Counted from the first letter of the stretch, positions 1 through 9,316 are shown. The stretch is DNA of 64,000 nt from Thermoplasmatota archaeon (GCA_023487205.1 JAMDBT010000027.1:1-64000), one strand, 5' to 3'. Notes: generated from the letters alone by a model not told the origin. Program-made: numbers and translations.

Positions 1-155
1 CATCCGCAACATCGGATTGATAAAGGTAGGGAGGGGCACTCCCGAATTCACGCCTGTGGAAAGTGCTACGGCGGCGGAACTCTCAAAAGGAGGTCTACGA
101 GTTGTCACTCTATGAATCAGGAACCCCACACCCTTCAGGGGTGGGAGGATGTCAG
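1..155 (+). mobile_element. right end of an IS200/IS605-family element (tnpB 3' end plus terminal hairpin)
   Basis: The window opens inside a tnpB-type gene. Its last 37 codons end with the GTPEFTPVE signature seen near the C-terminus of archaeal TnpB proteins and stop at 113-115. A hairpin follows directly at 125-145 (CCCACACCC, loop TTCA, GGGGTGGG), then AGGATGTCA, the usual right-end layout of these elements. The element end falls at about 153-155, where an acetyltransferase reading frame on the other strand is cut. Whether the full tnpB is intact cannot be seen because the 5' part lies outside the window. Confidence 0.85.
2..115 (+). CDS. tnpB: TnpB-like RNA-guided nuclease, C-terminal end (partial)
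   Basis: Only the final 37 residues are present, ending at TGA 113-115. The GRGTPEFTPVE stretch is a conserved tail of the IS605 OrfB/TnpB family. TnpB is known as an RNA-guided DNA endonuclease whose guide RNA is made from the right end of the element, here the hairpin region after the stop codon. The rest of the protein, including the RuvC-like and zinc-finger regions, is upstream of the window, so activity cannot be judged. Confidence 0.8.
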   Translation: MRNIGLIKVGRGTPEFTPVESATAAELSKGGLRVVTL

Positions 156-371
156 AATCGAGAACTGATAGCGCTCTCTGGAGGCACGCCACTTCTGGCA
201 GTTTTCAACGAACTCATTCGCTTTCAGTTCGGTTGATAGATCTGTAGAAAGCCAATGGGCGTCGGAGTCCGGATAAGATCGAAAGAGTCCCCGCAAATGG
301 TCGTTGGAAACAGGGACAAGGCGCAGTTTTGCTCCATCAAAGAGATCCATTTTCAGGTGCATAATTTCCAA
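153..371 (-). pseudogene. GNAT-family acetyltransferase, truncated by IS605-type insertion
   Basis: About 73 codons read from ATG at 371 down to about 153. The N-terminal pattern (KLRLVPVSNDHLRGLF, a region rich in W/S/T, then an AFV-like segment and ending FSIL) fits the first strands and helix of a RimJ/RimL-type GNAT N-acetyltransferase. The frame then runs into the right end of the insertion element and stops at 135. The acetyl-CoA binding motif, which would lie further downstream, is missing, so the product cannot be functional. The family call rests on general pattern only. Confidence 0.6.
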
Positions 372-510
372 AGTTTCCCATCATAAAGGACGTTCTTTGT
401 CCTCAGGTAAGGAGGCAATACTGCCACAATCACCAGTATTGGATATAACCGCTCCAAAACGCTTGTAGCCCGGCAGGACAAAAGAATGCGCTTATTCTGA
501 GTAAGAAACC

Positions 511-518
511 ATATATAC
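511..518 (+). promoter_or_regulatory. TATA box for SCP2/ADH/ALDH operon
   Basis: ATATATAC is centred 24-25 nt before the ATG at 539, the spacing expected of an archaeal TATA box driving a leaderless transcript. No Shine-Dalgarno sequence precedes the ATG, which agrees with leaderless initiation. Confidence 0.6.
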
Positions 519-538
519 ATTCTTTATCATATTCACGA

Positions 539-943
539 ATGTCCAAGTTTCCCAGTGATCAGTGGGTTTCGGAGTATGCAGAGAAACTGAACGAGAGTAA
601 GGAGTATGAGGAAGCAGGAAAAACGTGGGAAGGGGATCTTCTCTTCGTTATAAAGCCCGAAGAAGCAGGGAAAGGAGAGGAATGTATCTATCTTGACCTT
701 TTCCACGGAAAGTGCCGGGGTGCAAGATTCATACCTGCTGGCAAGGACCCTCCAAAGACTGCATTCCGGTACATAGGAAAGATGTCCAACTGGCGAAAGT
801 TGATGAATAATGAGATAGATCCTATCAAGGGTATTCTTACTGGGAAATTCAAGCTCGAAGGGTCAATGATGAAGATTATGCGATATTCAAAGGCTGCAAA
901 GGTAATGGTCGACACGGTGTCCAAGGTCCCTACCGAGTATTAG
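539..943 (+). CDS. SCP-2 sterol-transfer-family protein
   Basis: A 134-residue protein with the size and pattern of a stand-alone SCP2 domain: an N-terminal amphipathic helix, an alpha/beta middle, and a C-terminal segment (GILTGKFKLEGSMMKIMRY) that matches the conserved end of the family. Such proteins bind acyl-CoA or other lipids. It is the first gene of a tight operon with an iron alcohol dehydrogenase and an aldehyde dehydrogenase, which suggests handling of a lipid-like alcohol or aldehyde, but this is inference. The start at 539 agrees with the TATA box at 511-518. Confidence 0.75.
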   Translation: MSKFPSDQWVSEYAEKLNESKEYEEAGKTWEGDLLFVIKPEEAGKGEECIYLDLFHGKCRGARFIPAGKDPPKTAFRYIGKMSNWRKLMNNEIDPIKGILTGKFKLEGSMMKIMRYSKAAKVMVDTVSKVPTEY

Positions 944-951
944 GTGATACC

Positions 952-2076
952 ATGTGGTTCTTCAGGTCCCCTGACATTGTTTTTGGCGAGGATTCCCTCT
1001 CCCACCTTTCATCGTTCGGCCCTGTCAAATTCCTCATAGTAACTGACAAGTTTATAGCCAGTACAAAAATTCTTGAACTTGTCAAGCAAAACCTCGATCC
1101 CGGCGCAAAGACGATGGTATTCTCGGAGTTCGGGGAGGAGCCGACGGACAAGGAAATACTATCGAGAATAGGAGAAATAAGATCCTTCTCTCCCGATGTC
1201 ATTATCGGTCTGGGCGGAGGTTCTTCCATGGATACCGCAAAGATAATTTACGCCTTGAACGGCCGCAGGGATATCACGCCCTACGACATTACCCCCCTCG
1301 TCAGCCTCGGAATCAACAACGGTAGCAGGCTCATTGCTATTCCCACGACCAGCGGTACCGGGTCGGAATGCTCCTGGGCAGCTATATTTTCGGATTCCTC
1401 TGAGAAAAGAAAGAACGAGATAGCTTCACCAGAAATACTCCCCGGAATGTCCATTCTGGATCCTGCACTGGTCCTCTCTCTCCCTCCAGAATTGAGCCGG
1501 AATACTGGCACAGACGCCATAACGCATGCAATAGAAGCATACGGAAGCCAATGGCGAAATCCCTATTCTGATGCCATGGCCGAAAAGGCGCTGGAGCTCA
1601 TAGTTGGATCTCTTCCGGTTGTGATGAAAGACCCGACCGATGCGTACAACAGGGGGAACGTGCACATCGGCGCCTCCATGGCGGGGATGGCTTTCTCAAA
1701 CTCGCAGATCGGACTCGTTCACGCGATGGGGCATGCCCTTGGAGGGACGTTCAGAATTGCGCATGGAAAGGCGGTTGGACTGTACCTTTCTCCGGTGATC
1801 AGATTCAACCTGTCCGCCGTCAGGAAAAGATATTCACGATTGAACAGGATCTTCCCTGAGGAATTCAGGGGGAAGACCCTGGACATAACTGTTGAGAACT
1901 TTCTCAGGTCAATTGGACAGGCTGTGTCAGTATCAGACACAGGCATAAAGGAAAGTGAATACCGGTCTCATCTTGAACGGATGGTCGAACTCGCAATGGA
2001 GTCCACAGGAATCATTACGAATCCGGCCGACTCTGATTCTTCCCAGGTTAGGGAGCTGTTTCTGGAGGTGCTGTGA
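952..2076 (+). CDS. iron-containing alcohol dehydrogenase
   Basis: A 374-residue group III (Fe-dependent) alcohol dehydrogenase. The nucleotide-binding glycine loop GLGGGSSMDTAK is near residue 88 and the TSGTGSE motif near 135. The metal-binding region GTDAITHAIEAY supplies Asp and His ligands, with further His residues in LVHAMGHALGG and in IAHGKAVG. It would interconvert an alcohol and an aldehyde or ketone with NAD(P). It starts 8 nt after the SCP2 gene and ends directly against the aldehyde dehydrogenase start (TGA then ATG), so the two oxidation steps are probably coupled. The substrate cannot be named from sequence. Confidence 0.92.
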   Translation: MWFFRSPDIVFGEDSLSHLSSFGPVKFLIVTDKFIASTKILELVKQNLDPGAKTMVFSEFGEEPTDKEILSRIGEIRSFSPDVIIGLGGGSSMDTAKIIYALNGRRDITPYDITPLVSLGINNGSRLIAIPTTSGTGSECSWAAIFSDSSEKRKNEIASPEILPGMSILDPALVLSLPPELSRNTGTDAITHAIEAYGSQWRNPYSDAMAEKALELIVGSLPVVMKDPTDAYNRGNVHIGASMAGMAFSNSQIGLVHAMGHALGGTFRIAHGKAVGLYLSPVIRFNLSAVRKRYSRLNRIFPEEFRGKTLDITVENFLRSIGQAVSVSDTGIKESEYRSHLERMVELAMESTGIITNPADSDSSQVRELFLEVL

Positions 2077-3579
2077 ATGGCGAATTCGAAAAAGTGGGGA
2101 AACATAATAGGGGGAAAGGAGGATCTTGAGGGGGATAACCACATCCTGACAAGTCCTGCGGACGGATCAGAAATAGGAGAGGTTGTTTATGCTTCGAAGG
2201 CAAAGGTGGAAACTGCCATTGATTCTTCTGCGGCTGCGTTTGAGAACAAATGGCTCCACACTTCACTTCGCGACAGGAAGAGCCTTCTGCAGAAACTCGC
2301 GCACAGGGTCATGGAGAGATCGGACGAATACGCGAATCTGGAGTCACTGAACACGGGGAAGACAATAAGGCAGAGCATGCTGATGGACATTCCACTGGGA
2401 ATAGAACACATCAGGTACTTTGCGGAAGAGAATGAGTTCAGGGAATCAAGGAAGATCAGTCATCCCGAGTATCCTGACACCACGGGGGAGATCCAGTTTG
2501 CTCCAATGGGAGTCGTGGGGGCAATCGCGCCATGGAATGTCCCTTTCCTTATGGCAGTGTGGAAGACTGCCCCGGCTTTGCTGGCCGGTAATACGGTGGT
2601 GCTCAAGCCTTCTCATTTCACTCCTCTTACTGCCCTGGAACTCGGAAAGGATGCTCTTTACGCGGGATTCCCGCCCGGGGCTCTGAACGTTGTAACCGGC
2701 TCCGGGGACGTCGTGGGCGATACGATCGCCAAGAGCCGTAAAATCTCGATGGTCAGCTTTACCGGATCAACAACCACTGGAAAGAGGGTCATGTCTGCTG
2801 CCTCTGCCAGTGTCAAGAAAGTCACGCTCGAGCTGGGTGGGAAGTCCCCCAACATAGTGTTTGCCGACTGTGACATCGATCATGCGTTGAAGGGGGTCCT
2901 GTTCGGATTATACCTGAATTCTGGGCAACTATGTGAATCCGGCAGCAGGCTTCTGGTTCAGTCATCCATCAAGGAAGAATTCGTATCGCGTCTTTCAAAA
3001 CTGCTTGAAGCCATGAAGGCAGGGAATCCCATGGACATGACGACGGACGTTAGCGCTATTTCCAACAGGAAGCAGCTTGACAAGATAACCACAATGGTAA
3101 ACGAAGGAATCGCTGGCGGAGCAACTCTCCTCTACAGGAAGGAAATCCAGGCAATAGTTCCCAGCGGAGGACTTTACTACCCTCCGACCATAATTTCCTC
3201 GCCAAATCTGGGTCTCGAGATTTTGCAGGAGGAGATATTCGGGCCGGTCCTGTCAGTGGTGGAATTCAGGGATGAGAAAGAAGCGATCGAGATCGCCAAC
3301 AAGTCGGATTACGGCCTCGCGGCAGGTGTGTGGTCAAAGGATATCGAGAAAGCAAAACGAGTGGCATCCACCCTGATGGCAGGAACCATCTGGATCAACG
3401 AGTACCATCTCCTGTCTGCAGCGGCTCCAAGAGGAGGATTCAAGCAGAGCGGGGTCGGCAGGGAGCTTGGTCTTGAGGGGATATTGGAGTACACCCAGAC
3501 CAGACACATCTTCGTGAACAAAGGTTTCAATGACCAGGATACCGTGGCCTACGGTCTTGTGATCGCTGAAGGGGAATAG
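2077..3579 (+). CDS. NAD(P)-dependent aldehyde dehydrogenase
   Basis: A 500-residue member of the aldehyde dehydrogenase superfamily. Visible catalytic parts are the Asn of PWNVPF (N154), the general base in TLELGG (E252), and the nucleophile in GQLCESG (C286). The cofactor-binding KPSHFTP and FTGSTTTGK segments and the EEIFGPVLSV motif are also present. It would oxidise an aldehyde, probably the product of the preceding alcohol dehydrogenase, to an acid. The ATG follows the upstream stop codon with no gap. The closest named subfamily (betaine aldehyde-like or other) cannot be fixed by eye. Confidence 0.93.
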   Translation: MANSKKWGNIIGGKEDLEGDNHILTSPADGSEIGEVVYASKAKVETAIDSSAAAFENKWLHTSLRDRKSLLQKLAHRVMERSDEYANLESLNTGKTIRQSMLMDIPLGIEHIRYFAEENEFRESRKISHPEYPDTTGEIQFAPMGVVGAIAPWNVPFLMAVWKTAPALLAGNTVVLKPSHFTPLTALELGKDALYAGFPPGALNVVTGSGDVVGDTIAKSRKISMVSFTGSTTTGKRVMSAASASVKKVTLELGGKSPNIVFADCDIDHALKGVLFGLYLNSGQLCESGSRLLVQSSIKEEFVSRLSKLLEAMKAGNPMDMTTDVSAISNRKQLDKITTMVNEGIAGGATLLYRKEIQAIVPSGGLYYPPTIISSPNLGLEILQEEIFGPVLSVVEFRDEKEAIEIANKSDYGLAAGVWSKDIEKAKRVASTLMAGTIWINEYHLLSAAAPRGGFKQSGVGRELGLEGILEYTQTRHIFVNKGFNDQDTVAYGLVIAEGE

Positions 3580-3591
3580 GCAGTATCGGAC

Positions 3592-5145
3592 TCATTGGAA
3601 GCCAAACACGGGATCTGATACCAGCCTGTTCAGGGACAACTTTCCTTCCGGCAACAGTGAAGTGAAATCCGTTCCAATGCCATGATGATGTGAAAGTGAC
3701 CCGCCATGTTCAACGAACCCCCCGGCAAGTGATTTTCGGAGTTCCAGCAAATCGCCGGATCGGATCGACTTAGCAGGCCCCAGAACAAAGGTGAAATAAA
3801 TAGCCGCTCCAGTTCTGTACAGATGAGAGAGATGTGCCATTATGATCCCCCTGATTCCCAGGCTATGGCATTTCCTGTAAAATTCCTTAACGGTGCTTTC
3901 ATAAAGGCCATGAAGGTTTCCCCACTCTGCTGAAGTTTCAATGGTATCGGGAACCAAGCCCATTCGCCAAAGGCTGTTTCCTATCTCCGGCCGTCCGAAC
4001 CTTTCCTTCTCCCACTGCCTTGCAATTCGTGGCCCGGTGCGTATCCCGGAAGGAATTCTTTTCCACGATTTGTGATCGTTGGATATCACGATCATCAGGG
4101 ACCCTGAATCTCTCCCGATTCCACGGAAGTTCAGCCATGACCTGAGAATCTTCTTGCCCGTGCTCTCGGGTGCCAGCCCGAACATGAATCTGGTTTCTGT
4201 CTCGTCCGAGAGGCGGACAACCGCAGGATGTGTCCCTGTGGAAGAAAGGAATTCAATGCCGTCACGGAAGTGCCTGAAGAAATAGCTGGAATAATAACGC
4301 TTCCCGGGAAGAGGGCTTGCCTTGAGCGTTACCTCACCAATAATCCCGGTCCGTCCCTCCCCGCCGAGCGCCAGGGACTTTCCTGAAATGCCCGTAGACT
4401 CCCTCGGAAGGCCGGAATCCTTCAAATGGAAATCTGACCTGTAAAGATCCACCCCAAGGACTATGCTTTCTATGTCTCCATAGAAATTGGACTCCTGCCC
4501 GGATGCCATGGTCGAGACCCATCCGCCCACTGTGGAATCTGGCATAGACTCGGGAAAGTGCCCACATGTCAATTGTTTCAGATTCAGGAAGTTCTCAAGA
4601 TCAAGACCTTTTACCCCTGGACCGCACCTGACGGTATAGCCATCGATGCTGATGCTGTCAAGATTTGACATGTCAAGAGCTACGGTCAGGCGTCCGCTGT
4701 CTCTCTTGAAGCCTCCGACGACACCGGTCCCTCCTCCCCTGATAATTGCCCGGATATCGTTATCCCTCAACTTTCTTGGCAAGTCACCGAGATCTGCAGC
4801 AGAAGGTTTTGCAACGGCTTTCACGAAGAATTTCCCCTCACTCTCCCGTGCTTCAAGCACCTCCACTGATGACCTGCCAATTGACGCCATGAAAGTGTCT
4901 TTTGCGTCATAGGAAGTAACAATTCCCCTGAGCACCGTTTCCAGCTTGAGTCTCTCATCCTCTGAAATATCTACAATAGGAACGCCTACCGTCCCGTCCC
5001 AGTTCTCGTACGAATTCAGGTCTCCGAAGTTGACTGACAGAATTGATTTCAGCCGTGACTCCGTTTCAGCACTCGCCTGCTTTCCGATCAGGTTTACCCG
5101 CTCGTTCTTCTCCCTCCGTCCCTGAAACTTGTTCGCAGCAATCAC
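3592..5145 (-). CDS. FAD-linked oxidase, alkyldihydroxyacetonephosphate-synthase/GlcD-like
   Basis: A 517-residue flavoprotein of the FAD-binding type 4 (VAO/PCMH) fold. The FAD pyrophosphate loop IIRGGGTGVVGGF is near residue 140, and GHFPESMPDSTVGGWVST is the second FAD-contacting stretch. The C-terminal HHHGIG motif is typical of alkyl-DHAP synthase-like and D-lactate/glycolate dehydrogenase-like members. Archaeal members have unclear substrates; an ether-lipid role should not be assumed. It lies 18 nt after proS on the same strand. The N-terminal 16 residues are basic and poorly conserved in appearance, so the true start could be further in. Confidence 0.8.
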   Translation of the reverse strand: MIAANKFQGRREKNERVNLIGKQASAETESRLKSILSVNFGDLNSYENWDGTVGVPIVDISEDERLKLETVLRGIVTSYDAKDTFMASIGRSSVEVLEARESEGKFFVKAVAKPSAADLGDLPRKLRDNDIRAIIRGGGTGVVGGFKRDSGRLTVALDMSNLDSISIDGYTVRCGPGVKGLDLENFLNLKQLTCGHFPESMPDSTVGGWVSTMASGQESNFYGDIESIVLGVDLYRSDFHLKDSGLPRESTGISGKSLALGGEGRTGIIGEVTLKASPLPGKRYYSSYFFRHFRDGIEFLSSTGTHPAVVRLSDETETRFMFGLAPESTGKKILRSWLNFRGIGRDSGSLMIVISNDHKSWKRIPSGIRTGPRIARQWEKERFGRPEIGNSLWRMGLVPDTIETSAEWGNLHGLYESTVKEFYRKCHSLGIRGIIMAHLSHLYRTGAAIYFTFVLGPAKSIRSGDLLELRKSLAGGFVEHGGSLSHHHGIGTDFTSLLPEGKLSLNRLVSDPVFGFQ

Positions 5146-5163
5146 CCTTAAGCCAAAGGAGGA

Positions 5164-6561
5164 TCAATAGGTCCTGCTGAATGTAGCGAGTCTCCCTTCC
5201 TTGCCGCACACAACACAATTTCCCGCCGATTCCACGTCTATCCTGTAGCCCAGGCAAACCTTTTCTGATTTTTCCTCGATGTGATCAGAACATTCCCTCA
5301 ACCCGCACCAGTAGGAAAGGCTTGGCCCTTTCCAGGCAATGAGGTCGTTCAGCCCTGCGGCTTCCTTTATGATTTTCTTCATCTGCTTGACGGCCTTGTC
5401 AGTAATGATTTCCTTGACACGCCTCAGGGAATCACGCACTGAATCCTCCAGATCCTTCAATCCGACGGTCTTCTTCCCCTTCTCAACCCTCATTGCAATT
5501 GTCGCGGTATTTGCTGCAACCTCTCTTTCACCCACTTCAATCCTTACCGGGACTCCCCTCATCTCCCAATCGTTGTACTTGTAACCCGGGGTGTAGGAGT
5601 CCCTGCTATCCACCCTTGCCCTGATCCCCTTGGATGACAGGATCTTTTCCAGGTTCATCGAGTATTTCAGCGTATCACTTTTCTCGGATGGAATTGGTAT
5701 GATGATGACCTGAGTGGGTGCAAGGTCAGGAGGCAATATCAGGCCCTTGTCGTCGCCGTGAATTCCCACCAGTGCTCCAATTAAGCGCGAACTCATTCCG
5801 TACGTCGTCTGGTGTACGTATTCTTTTTCACCGGCTTCGTTTACGTAAGTTATGTCATAAGGTTTAGAGAAATTGGTCCCATACTGGTGAAATGTTGCGA
5901 CCTGAAGTGATCTGTTAGACGGGAGGAATGTGTCTGCTGCATTGCTGTATTCGGCACCTGCAAACTTATCCCATTCCGGTCTACGATGCAGCACGTATGG
6001 AACGCACAGTATATCGGACAGCGATTTCCAGATGTCAAGATACTCTACAATTTCTGCTTCTGCTTCCTGATAATTTCTATGTGCGGTATGGGCTTCGAAA
6101 AATCGAAATTCCCGGTCCCTGAGAAACGGCCTGGTATGCTTGGTTTCGTACCTGTAAACGCTCACAAGTTGGTATAATTTCAGTGGAAGATCCCCGTGGG
6201 TCCGGATCCACATGGCAAACATCGGATACATTGCGGATTCACTGGTTGGCCTCAACGACATTTCCTCGTCCAGCTTGTCTGTTCCTCCTTTGGTGATCCA
6301 AAATACCTGTTTTTCAAATCCCTTAAGGTGTTCGAATTCAACGTTGAGCTGCTTCCTGGTTATCAAGAGCGGAAAGGAAACCTCGTTCAAACCCTTTGCG
6401 TCGCAGAGGCGCCTCACGTTCTCATCGAAATTCAGTGCAACCTTGAGACCGTAGGGCATCCAGATGTTCATGCCCTTGATTGGGTACCTCTTATCGATAA
6501 GACCCGCAGACTCGACGATCTCGTTGTACCATTCGCTGAAATTTTCCTTCTTGTTTTCCAT
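5164..6561 (-). CDS. proS: prolyl-tRNA synthetase, archaeal type
   Basis: A 465-residue class IIa aminoacyl-tRNA synthetase, the usual length of the short archaeal/eukaryotic-type ProRS without the bacterial editing insert. Motif 2 is visible as VYRYETKHTRPFLRDREF, followed by FFEAHTAH. The GMSSRLIGALVGIHGDDKGL segment is motif 3, leading into the anticodon-binding domain (PTQVIIIPIP). The C-terminal zinc-binding part carries two cysteine pairs. It charges tRNA-Pro in the cytoplasm. An AT-rich TATTTTAT element lies about 20 nt upstream of the ATG, which suggests a leaderless transcript. Confidence 0.96.
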   Translation of the reverse strand: MENKKENFSEWYNEIVESAGLIDKRYPIKGMNIWMPYGLKVALNFDENVRRLCDAKGLNEVSFPLLITRKQLNVEFEHLKGFEKQVFWITKGGTDKLDEEMSLRPTSESAMYPMFAMWIRTHGDLPLKLYQLVSVYRYETKHTRPFLRDREFRFFEAHTAHRNYQEAEAEIVEYLDIWKSLSDILCVPYVLHRRPEWDKFAGAEYSNAADTFLPSNRSLQVATFHQYGTNFSKPYDITYVNEAGEKEYVHQTTYGMSSRLIGALVGIHGDDKGLILPPDLAPTQVIIIPIPSEKSDTLKYSMNLEKILSSKGIRARVDSRDSYTPGYKYNDWEMRGVPVRIEVGEREVAANTATIAMRVEKGKKTVGLKDLEDSVRDSLRRVKEIITDKAVKQMKKIIKEAAGLNDLIAWKGPSLSYWCGLRECSDHIEEKSEKVCLGYRIDVESAGNCVVCGKEGRLATFSRTY

Positions 6562-6668
6562 TATTATAGGGGGATAAAATATGCCAGATTATAAAAATTC
6601 GGAGCCCGCTGTCCCAGAGCAATGTCTTTTCACCAACAAAATACCGTTAAGGTACCCTGCCAGACTGT

Positions 6669-6682
6669 CCCCCTGCAGGGGG
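6669..6682. other. 14-bp perfect palindrome in the proS/aminopeptidase intergenic region
   Basis: CCCCCTGCAGGGGG is a perfect palindrome between the proS start region and the 3' end of the aminopeptidase gene. The rest of 6595-6799 shows no open frame with coding character and no recognised RNA. A role as protein-binding site or transcript end is possible but not shown. Confidence 0.4.
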
Positions 6683-6799
6683 GATTGGGTAAAAAGGTGG
6701 AATTATCGGTGCGCTTTAATTGACCTCAGCCAGTTTGCACAGACTTCCCCACCTTTCGAATCCATGGCTGGTTTCCCAGAATCAGGTACACCACGTCCC

Positions 6800-9175
6800 C
6801 TAATTTCGGGGCAATGATGCAATTCTTCCATAGACTTCCAGGTACTCTAACCCCTTGGCAACACCCGAGGAAATGTCTCCTCCGTTTACCTTCTCCAGAA
6901 GAGACCTCATTCCCGACGGATTCTTAAGGCCTAGGAAAGGAACTGTTACTTCGACAAATTCTGCCACATATACGGTGTTTGCCCACACCTTTCGGAATGC
7001 TTCCAGTTCTTCCTCGTACTTGTCAAGGAAGTGATCCCTGAGCTTTGGGTTCATTGCCAGGGCGTAAAACAAGTAAACAGTATCCTGCTTCCTGACCCTT
7101 CCATCTTTGGTCATTTCCAGTGCCTTTTCCATACTCTCCTTAGACTGGACCCATCCAAGTGCGCTCACTGATTTGACCCTGTCCTCCTCTATGGCTAATG
7201 AAGCCATCTTGTTCCCAATGGTAACCGGATCGTCTTTCATTCTTGCATAGGAAAGTAGAATCGCACGCCTTACGTTTGGATCTTGATTTTCCAGTTCGTC
7301 CAATTTAAGGGACATCTGACGTGCATAATCGTCATCCAGCCTGGCAAGTGCAGTGGTGGCGTCTTCCCTCACCATTCCAAGCGTAGGCTCTTCACCCACT
7401 TTCCGGTCCCCTATTCTTGCCAATTTCTCTTTTAGATATGATATTGCAAACTGTTTGAGACCCGCGTCTGACACCCGTATAAGTGAAAGGGAGCCAAGCT
7501 GCTGTACAAAAGCCCTGATTACAAGCGACTCGTCAGAAACTGCAAAAAGTTTGATCCTATCAAAATATTGGCCGTAACTGATGACTCCAGACTGGAGGAA
7601 CGCGTAAGTGTCATTAGCTACCCCCCATGAGTCCATTCTGCTGAGCATGGACAGGTTATTGGCAATGTTCCTGTACATCTTCTCTTCGTACAGAACTCTA
7701 TAGAATCCACTCTGCTGCCAGTTCAACTTCACGAAGTCTTTACTGTTGATGCGCATTTCATTGCCTTCGAAGAGAAAAGATTCTACCCCACTTTTTCTTA
7801 CAACAGTGACGGGTATGGGCCAGGTCTGCTGGTAGTCTATCCCTTCGTAAGTGTACCTTCCTTGTTTCAGCACAAGTTGATCTCCCTCAGCGGTGACTTC
7901 GATTATAGGATACCCGGGAGTATTCACCCAGTAGTCTATCATCCTGTCTAAGTCCTTCCCGCAAGCCTTGGTTATACTCTTCCAAAGGTCAGATCCACTG
8001 GCGTTGGAGTAGGAGAATCGCTTAAGATAGTCCGATACACCCCTGCGGAAATTGTCCGTTCCAACATATCCCTCTATCATTCTCAGAATCGCTCCACCTT
8101 TACCATAGCTTATTTCATCGAAAACCTGCATTATTTCTTCCGGAGTCTTCAGGTTTGTATGGACAGGATGAGTATTCTTCAGCGAATCACCTCTAAGTCC
8201 TCGGCTATACATATCCAGTAAGAAATCATCCCATTCGTGAAAGTCCGGATAAACGAAGTCTGCCACTTTATAACCCATCAGTTCAGCAAAGCTTTCGTTC
8301 AGCCAGATGTCGTCCCACCATTTCATCGTTACAAGATCGCCGAACCACTGGTGTGCTATTTCATGGCCTATGGTCATGGTCACCCTGCCTTTCAGGTAAC
8401 TCGAAGTGGAATCATCGAGAAACAGGACAACGTTCCTGAATGTAATCGCACCCCAATTTTCCATCGCGCCAAATGCAAACTCGGGCACTCCAACGAGGTG
8501 CATTTTAGGCAACGGATATTTGACGCCGAAATAGTCCTCAAAAAATTCCGTTGTCTTAGCAGCAACTTCCAGCGCCATGTCCGAGGACGATATCGTGCCC
8601 CTCGGTCCTGCCAGAACAAAATCTCTTCCCTTGCTGACAATCTTCCTGCTTTCAAAGTCTGCCACCCCGATATACAGGAGGTAGGTGGACATAACCGGAG
8701 TATCGAGAAATTCGTAAGTCTTTAACGTACCTTCTTCCCGTATGTTCTTAGGCGAAGAATTGGAAATCACTTGGTTAGGATCGGCGACTTTCACGGACAA
8801 TCCAAAAACAGCCTTGTAAGCTGGTTCATCTTTGCAGGGAAATACCATCCTGGCTCCAGTTGATTCGAACTGGGTAGTGATCATCCTGCCGCCCTTTGAG
8901 TCAGCGTAATACATTCCGGTGAGCGTCTTTCCGACGTTACCAGAAAATGTGATTTCGATATTCTTGGACATTGATTTGTTTTCTATTTTCAATTTGTTGT
9001 TTTCTACCTTGAACTGGAGTCTAACACCGGATGCTGTGACAGACTTATAGTCCAGCCCTACTGAATCCAGGACAATTTCATTTTCGGTTTCAGAAAAAGT
9101 GATTCTCTCCTTGCCGGTATAGCTGAGATTACTGTTCGTCAAATCAAGAAAAATGTCGTATCTCTCAATTTTCAT
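6800..9175 (-). CDS. M1 family aminopeptidase, tricorn-interacting factor F2/F3 type
   Basis: A 791-residue zinc aminopeptidase. The exopeptidase motif GAMENWG precedes the zinc site HEIAH (H271, E272, H275), with the third ligand E294 in NESFAE, spaced as in the M1 family. The length and overall order (beta saddle, thermolysin-like catalytic domain, small beta domain, C-terminal helical domain) fit the tricorn-interacting aminopeptidases of Thermoplasma, which trim peptides released by the proteasome and tricorn protease to free amino acids. F2 and F3 differ in specificity and cannot be told apart here. A TTAAATAA element about 25 nt upstream of the ATG suggests a leaderless message. Confidence 0.93.
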   Translation of the reverse strand: MKIERYDIFLDLTNSNLSYTGKERITFSETENEIVLDSVGLDYKSVTASGVRLQFKVENNKLKIENKSMSKNIEITFSGNVGKTLTGMYYADSKGGRMITTQFESTGARMVFPCKDEPAYKAVFGLSVKVADPNQVISNSSPKNIREEGTLKTYEFLDTPVMSTYLLYIGVADFESRKIVSKGRDFVLAGPRGTISSSDMALEVAAKTTEFFEDYFGVKYPLPKMHLVGVPEFAFGAMENWGAITFRNVVLFLDDSTSSYLKGRVTMTIGHEIAHQWFGDLVTMKWWDDIWLNESFAELMGYKVADFVYPDFHEWDDFLLDMYSRGLRGDSLKNTHPVHTNLKTPEEIMQVFDEISYGKGGAILRMIEGYVGTDNFRRGVSDYLKRFSYSNASGSDLWKSITKACGKDLDRMIDYWVNTPGYPIIEVTAEGDQLVLKQGRYTYEGIDYQQTWPIPVTVVRKSGVESFLFEGNEMRINSKDFVKLNWQQSGFYRVLYEEKMYRNIANNLSMLSRMDSWGVANDTYAFLQSGVISYGQYFDRIKLFAVSDESLVIRAFVQQLGSLSLIRVSDAGLKQFAISYLKEKLARIGDRKVGEEPTLGMVREDATTALARLDDDYARQMSLKLDELENQDPNVRRAILLSYARMKDDPVTIGNKMASLAIEEDRVKSVSALGWVQSKESMEKALEMTKDGRVRKQDTVYLFYALAMNPKLRDHFLDKYEEELEAFRKVWANTVYVAEFVEVTVPFLGLKNPSGMRSLLEKVNGGDISSGVAKGLEYLEVYGRIASLPRN

Positions 9176-9265
9176 GGACAGTGAAAGGGTAGAAATTATT
9201 TAACTTAACTCCACAACGGCTTGCTCTAGGCACAATAGACCGCAGGTACTAAGAAGCATCTCAGA

Positions 9266-9316
9266 ATGAAAAATGCATTACCATGTCACAGTTGCGAATT
9301 TGGAATACATACCTAA
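9266..9316 (+). CDS. possible 16-residue peptide ORF with a CxxC pair (very tentative)
   Basis: ATG at 9266 opens a 16-codon frame (MKNALPCHSCEFGIHT). It is listed only because it lies 420 nt upstream of a ThiF/PqqD gene and has two cysteines, so it could be a modified peptide. No clear TATA box or ribosome-binding site precedes it and such short frames occur by chance. The rest of 9180-9414 shows no gene. Confidence 0.12.
   Translation: MKNALPCHSCEFGIHT

Noticed and set aside
8237-8725. 162-codon open frame opposite the M1 aminopeptidase gene
   Set aside because: It lies entirely inside the strongly supported aminopeptidase gene and has no protein-like motif; it is an antisense shadow.
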